From an uncultured Clostridia bacterium (GTDB taxonomy: Bacteria > Bacillota > Clostridia > Christensenellales > Borkfalkiaceae), in contig CALWCH010000019.1 of NCBI GenBank assembly GCA_944376335.1, positions 1 to 33,592 of the forward strand: 33,592 nucleotides of DNA, written 5' to 3'. The notes beneath the pieces are model-generated. The model was not told the origin of the DNA, searched no databases, and saw nothing but the letters and a program-made list of their open reading frames with translations. This document shows, piece by piece, positions 31,912 through 33,592 of the stretch. A program made the translations under genes and the position numbers. The stretch's first letter is position 1; each line of letters begins with the position of its first letter.

Positions 31912-32832
31912 ATGGACGAACTTGAAAAAATGCTCTTACTGCAGGTTGCTGACCTGCACCGCGTGCCGGACGGCGCATACAACATCCGCAAGAACGGCGA
32001 GGGAGACGGGCGGCGCAGCACCGACCGCATCCGCATCGAAGACAGGAAGGACGGCCACGCCGGCATCGACATCTTCATCGCCCCGAACACCAAGAACGAG
32101 AGCGTGCACATCCCCGTCGTCATCACCAAGACGGACTACCGCGAGCGCGTGTATAACGACTTCTATGTGGGCGAGAATGCCGACGTGCTCATCATCGCGG
32201 GCTGCGGCATCCACAACTGCGGCGTGGAGACGAGCGAGCACACGGGCGTGCACACCTTCCACATCGGCAGGGGCGCGAAGGTGCGCTATGTCGAAAAGCA
32301 CTACGGCAGCGGCGACGGGAATGGGGAGAACATCATGAACCCCGCGACCGTCATCTATCAGGAGGAGGACTCCCGCTTCGAGATGGAATCGACGCAGATC
32401 AAGGGCATCGACTCCACCGACCGCGAGACGACGGCAACCCTCAAAAAGGGTGCCGAGCTCGTCGTGCGCGAAAAAATTTACACCCACGGCAGGCAGTTCG
32501 CTCGCACCAACTTCACCGTCGACCTCAACGGCGAAAATTCGGGCGCCGACGTCGTCTCCCGCTCCGTCGCGGCGGACGACTCCCGCCAGACGTTCGGCTC
32601 GCGCATCAACGGCAACACCGCCTGCCACGGCCACACCGAGTGCGACGCCATCATCATGGACCGCGCCTGCGTCACGGCAGTGCCCGAACTCACCGCCAAC
32701 AGCGTGGACGCCGAACTCATCCACGAGGCGGCCATCGGCAAAATTGCGGGCGAGCAAATCATCAAGCTCATGACCCTCGGCCTCACCGAACAGGAGGCGG
32801 AGGAACAGATCATCAAGGGCTTCTTAAGCTGA
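31912..32832 (+). CDS. sufB: Short SufB/SufD-family scaffold protein
   Basis: The 306-residue protein belongs to the SufB/SufD beta-helix family. The core GIHNCGVETSEHTGVHTFHIG and the C-terminal signature ELIHEAAIGKIAGEQIIKLM, followed by LGLTEQEAEEQIIKGFL, are clear. It is far shorter than standard SufB (about 470). One chain retains both a cysteine in the HTECDAII stretch (C244), equivalent to the SufB cluster cysteine, and a histidine in ELIHEAA (H271), at the place of the SufD histidine. This suggests a homodimeric scaffold that does the job of SufB and SufD. With SufC alone it forms a two-gene system like the minimal SUF-type (SMS) systems of archaea and anaerobes. That placement is inferred from the layout. 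The ribosome site is AGAGGACACAGCC. Confidence 0.88.
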   Translation: MDELEKMLLLQVADLHRVPDGAYNIRKNGEGDGRRSTDRIRIEDRKDGHAGIDIFIAPNTKNESVHIPVVITKTDYRERVYNDFYVGENADVLIIAGCGIHNCGVETSEHTGVHTFHIGRGAKVRYVEKHYGSGDGNGENIMNPATVIYQEEDSRFEMESTQIKGIDSTDRETTATLKKGAELVVREKIYTHGRQFARTNFTVDLNGENSGADVVSRSVAADDSRQTFGSRINGNTACHGHTECDAIIMDRACVTAVPELTANSVDAELIHEAAIGKIAGEQIIKLMTLGLTEQEAEEQIIKGFLS

Positions 32833-32892
32833 GCCGCGCGCCAAGCGCCGCTATAAAAGCTTTCCTTGAGAACGGCAATGCGTTAAGTTTAC

Positions 32893-32933
32893 GGCGCGGC
32901 GGGCGCCCCCGACATGGGGGCGCCCGCCGCGCC
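32893..32933. terminator. Perfect 18-bp GC-only hairpin after suf
   Basis: The 18 bases 32893-32910 are fully complementary to 32916-32933 over the loop GACAT. All stem pairs are G-C. There is no T run. It is the second such very strong, U-less hairpin in the window (see 13980-14015). Confidence 0.6.
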
Positions 32934-32984
32934 TCATTCTCGCCGTGCGAGGGTAAAAAAATACGCAGAATGGGGCAAAAACAG

Positions 32985-33013
32985 TTGACTTTCCCGCCGA
33001 AAAGCCGTAAAAT
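32985..33013 (+). promoter_or_regulatory. Promoter of tRNA-Val
   Basis: TTGACT (32985-32990) and TAAAAT (33008-33013) are 17 bases apart, placing the transcript start about nine bases before the mature tRNA. Confidence 0.8.
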
Positions 33014-33028
33014 AAAATAGCTTTTTGC

Positions 33029-33105
33029 GGGGGCATAGCTCAGTTGGTTAGAGCGCACGCTTCACATGCGTGAGGTCACAGGTTCGAGTCCTGTTGTCCC
33101 CACCA
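33029..33105 (+). tRNA. tRNA-Val (anticodon CAC)
   Basis: The 77 bases fold into a full cloverleaf. The seven-pair acceptor joins GGGGGCA to TGTCCCC with one G-T pair. The D arm is GCTC/GAGC, and the anticodon stem CACGC/GCGTG carries loop TTCACAT with anticodon CAC at 33063-33065. The T arm is ACAGG/CCTGT with TTCGAGT, and ACCA is encoded at the 3' end. It reads GUG codons. Confidence 0.96.
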
Positions 33106-33114
33106 AGTCAAAAT

Positions 33115-33152
33115 AATCCGAACCTTTTGGTAACAACCGATTGGTTCGGATT
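33115..33152 (+). terminator. Hairpin after tRNA-Val
   Basis: AATCCGAACC (33115-33124) pairs with GGTTCGGATT (33143-33152) over an 18-base loop, followed by TGTCGTTT. It is a plausible tRNA terminator; the T run is short. Confidence 0.55.
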
Positions 33153-33172
33153 TGTCGTTTATCTGAAACAAT

Positions 33173-33208
33173 AAAAAACGAGGGGCTTGCGGAATCTCCA
33201 CAAGCCCC
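33173..33208 (-). terminator. Intrinsic terminator of the dsRBD gene
   Basis: On the minus strand a 12-pair stem (33208-33182, loop GAT, one T-G pair) is followed by TCG and six T (33178-33173). It ends the gene whose stop is at 33215. Confidence 0.85.
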
Positions 33209-33214
33209 GAAATG

Positions 33215-33592
33215 TTATTCCTCTTCGTACATACCGATTAAATCAAGCAGCGATTCATATGCCGACATACGCTGTGCTTCCTTTTTGGAATTTGAATAGT
33301 TGCAAAACGATCTGCCGTTTTCTTCGACAAGGCATTCGCAACGCCAGATCGCACATCCGTTATCGTCATACCCTTGTTTGAACGTATAGATCGGTTTTGA
33401 AATCAGCTTTTTTTGGTACAGTTCGTTTAGTTGCCTTATTGATTGATTTTCGTCCGGGTCGCCTACGGCCTCAAGAATCGGGTCGGCAATATATCCGTGC
33501 TCTTCCAACCAAGCGTAAAAACATTCCGCGCACTTTTCTCTTGCCTCCGCATTGTTGTTCCCGTAGCCGTTAAAATACTCTCGCTCAAAAAT
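33215..33592 (-). CDS. Protein with C-terminal double-stranded-RNA-binding domain (5' end outside window)
   Basis: The frame is open to the window edge, so the 125 visible residues are the C-terminal part; a TTG at 33508 is only an internal codon. Residues about 51-120 fit a dsRBD. Helix one is SIRQLNELYQKK, the beta strands are KPIYTFKQGY, AIWRCECLVEE and RSFCNYS, and helix two is SKKEAQRMSAYESLLDLIG with the RNA-contacting KKEA. The order and spacing match the dsRBD of RNase III. The visible 50 residues before it (including YGNNNAEAREKCAECFYAW) do not look like the end of an RNase III nuclease domain. Base composition is much more AT-rich than the rest of the window, and the codons differ (AAA, TTT and ATT common), suggesting transfer. 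The role is unknown; RNA binding is a sound inference. Confidence 0.72.
   Translation of the reverse strand: MFEREYFNGYGNNNAEAREKCAECFYAWLEEHGYIADPILEAVGDPDENQSIRQLNELYQKKLISKPIYTFKQGYDDNGCAIWRCECLVEENGRSFCNYSNSKKEAQRMSAYESLLDLIGMYEEE

Noticed and set aside
33187-33381. 64-codon plus-strand frame near the window end
   Set aside because: It lies opposite the dsRBD gene and its terminator and has a TTG start without a ribosome site.

Overview
The window looks like chromosome from an anaerobic, GC-rich, low-motility Gram-positive-type bacterium of the Bacillota, most likely a Clostridia-class gut or sediment fermenter. The evidence is an oxygen-sensitive trimeric [FeFe] hydrogenase, a two-subunit Fe-S fumarase, a two-gene SUF (sufC-sufB) cluster, the Firmicutes-style order prs-pth-mfd-foldase lipoprotein, and AGGAGG-type ribosome sites with TTGACA-17-TATAAT-type promoters. 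The genus cannot be fixed from sequence reading alone.

Layout. 1-1256: the 3' part of a phage-type tail-fibre gene built of about 42-residue repeats, closed by a bidirectional hairpin. 1270-5510 (minus): hydC-hydB-hydA operon for an NAD(P)-linked, probably electron-bifurcating hydrogenase with its own promoter. 5643-8091 (plus): glycogen phosphorylase as a single-gene unit. 8102-8688 (minus): an unrecognised membrane protein. 8710-10511 (minus): threonine ammonia-lyase followed by ridA, which clears the lyase's reactive enamine product. 10543-14015 (plus): lepA, a small MGMT-domain gene and hemW. 14033-16359 (minus): fumarase alpha and beta plus a membrane-anchored papain-like amidase.

16378-19112 (plus): a CPBP intramembrane protease, rlmH, an M14 peptidase and tadA. 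The first gene begins exactly where its promoter predicts the transcript to start, so its mRNA may be leaderless. 19129-24185 (plus): prs, pth and mfd. 24203-27503: a large foldase-like lipoprotein, uppP and a small YjzC-like protein. 27519-28606 (minus): an aldo/keto reductase. 28704-31067 (plus): an OmpR-type response regulator and its histidine kinase, behind a palindrome-rich leader. 31121-32933 (plus): sufC-sufB.

The last 560 bases hold tRNA-Val(CAC) and then a clearly more AT-rich stretch with the 3' part of a minus-strand gene ending in a double-stranded-RNA-binding domain. The composition change beside a tRNA suggests the edge of an acquired element. This truncated dsRBD gene, the minimal SUF pair, the leaderless promoter geometry, the phased repeats before lepA and the variant M14 peptidase are the points most worth a second look. 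Most of the rest is ordinary core genome. Promoters and hairpins were found by reading and none has been tested by computation.
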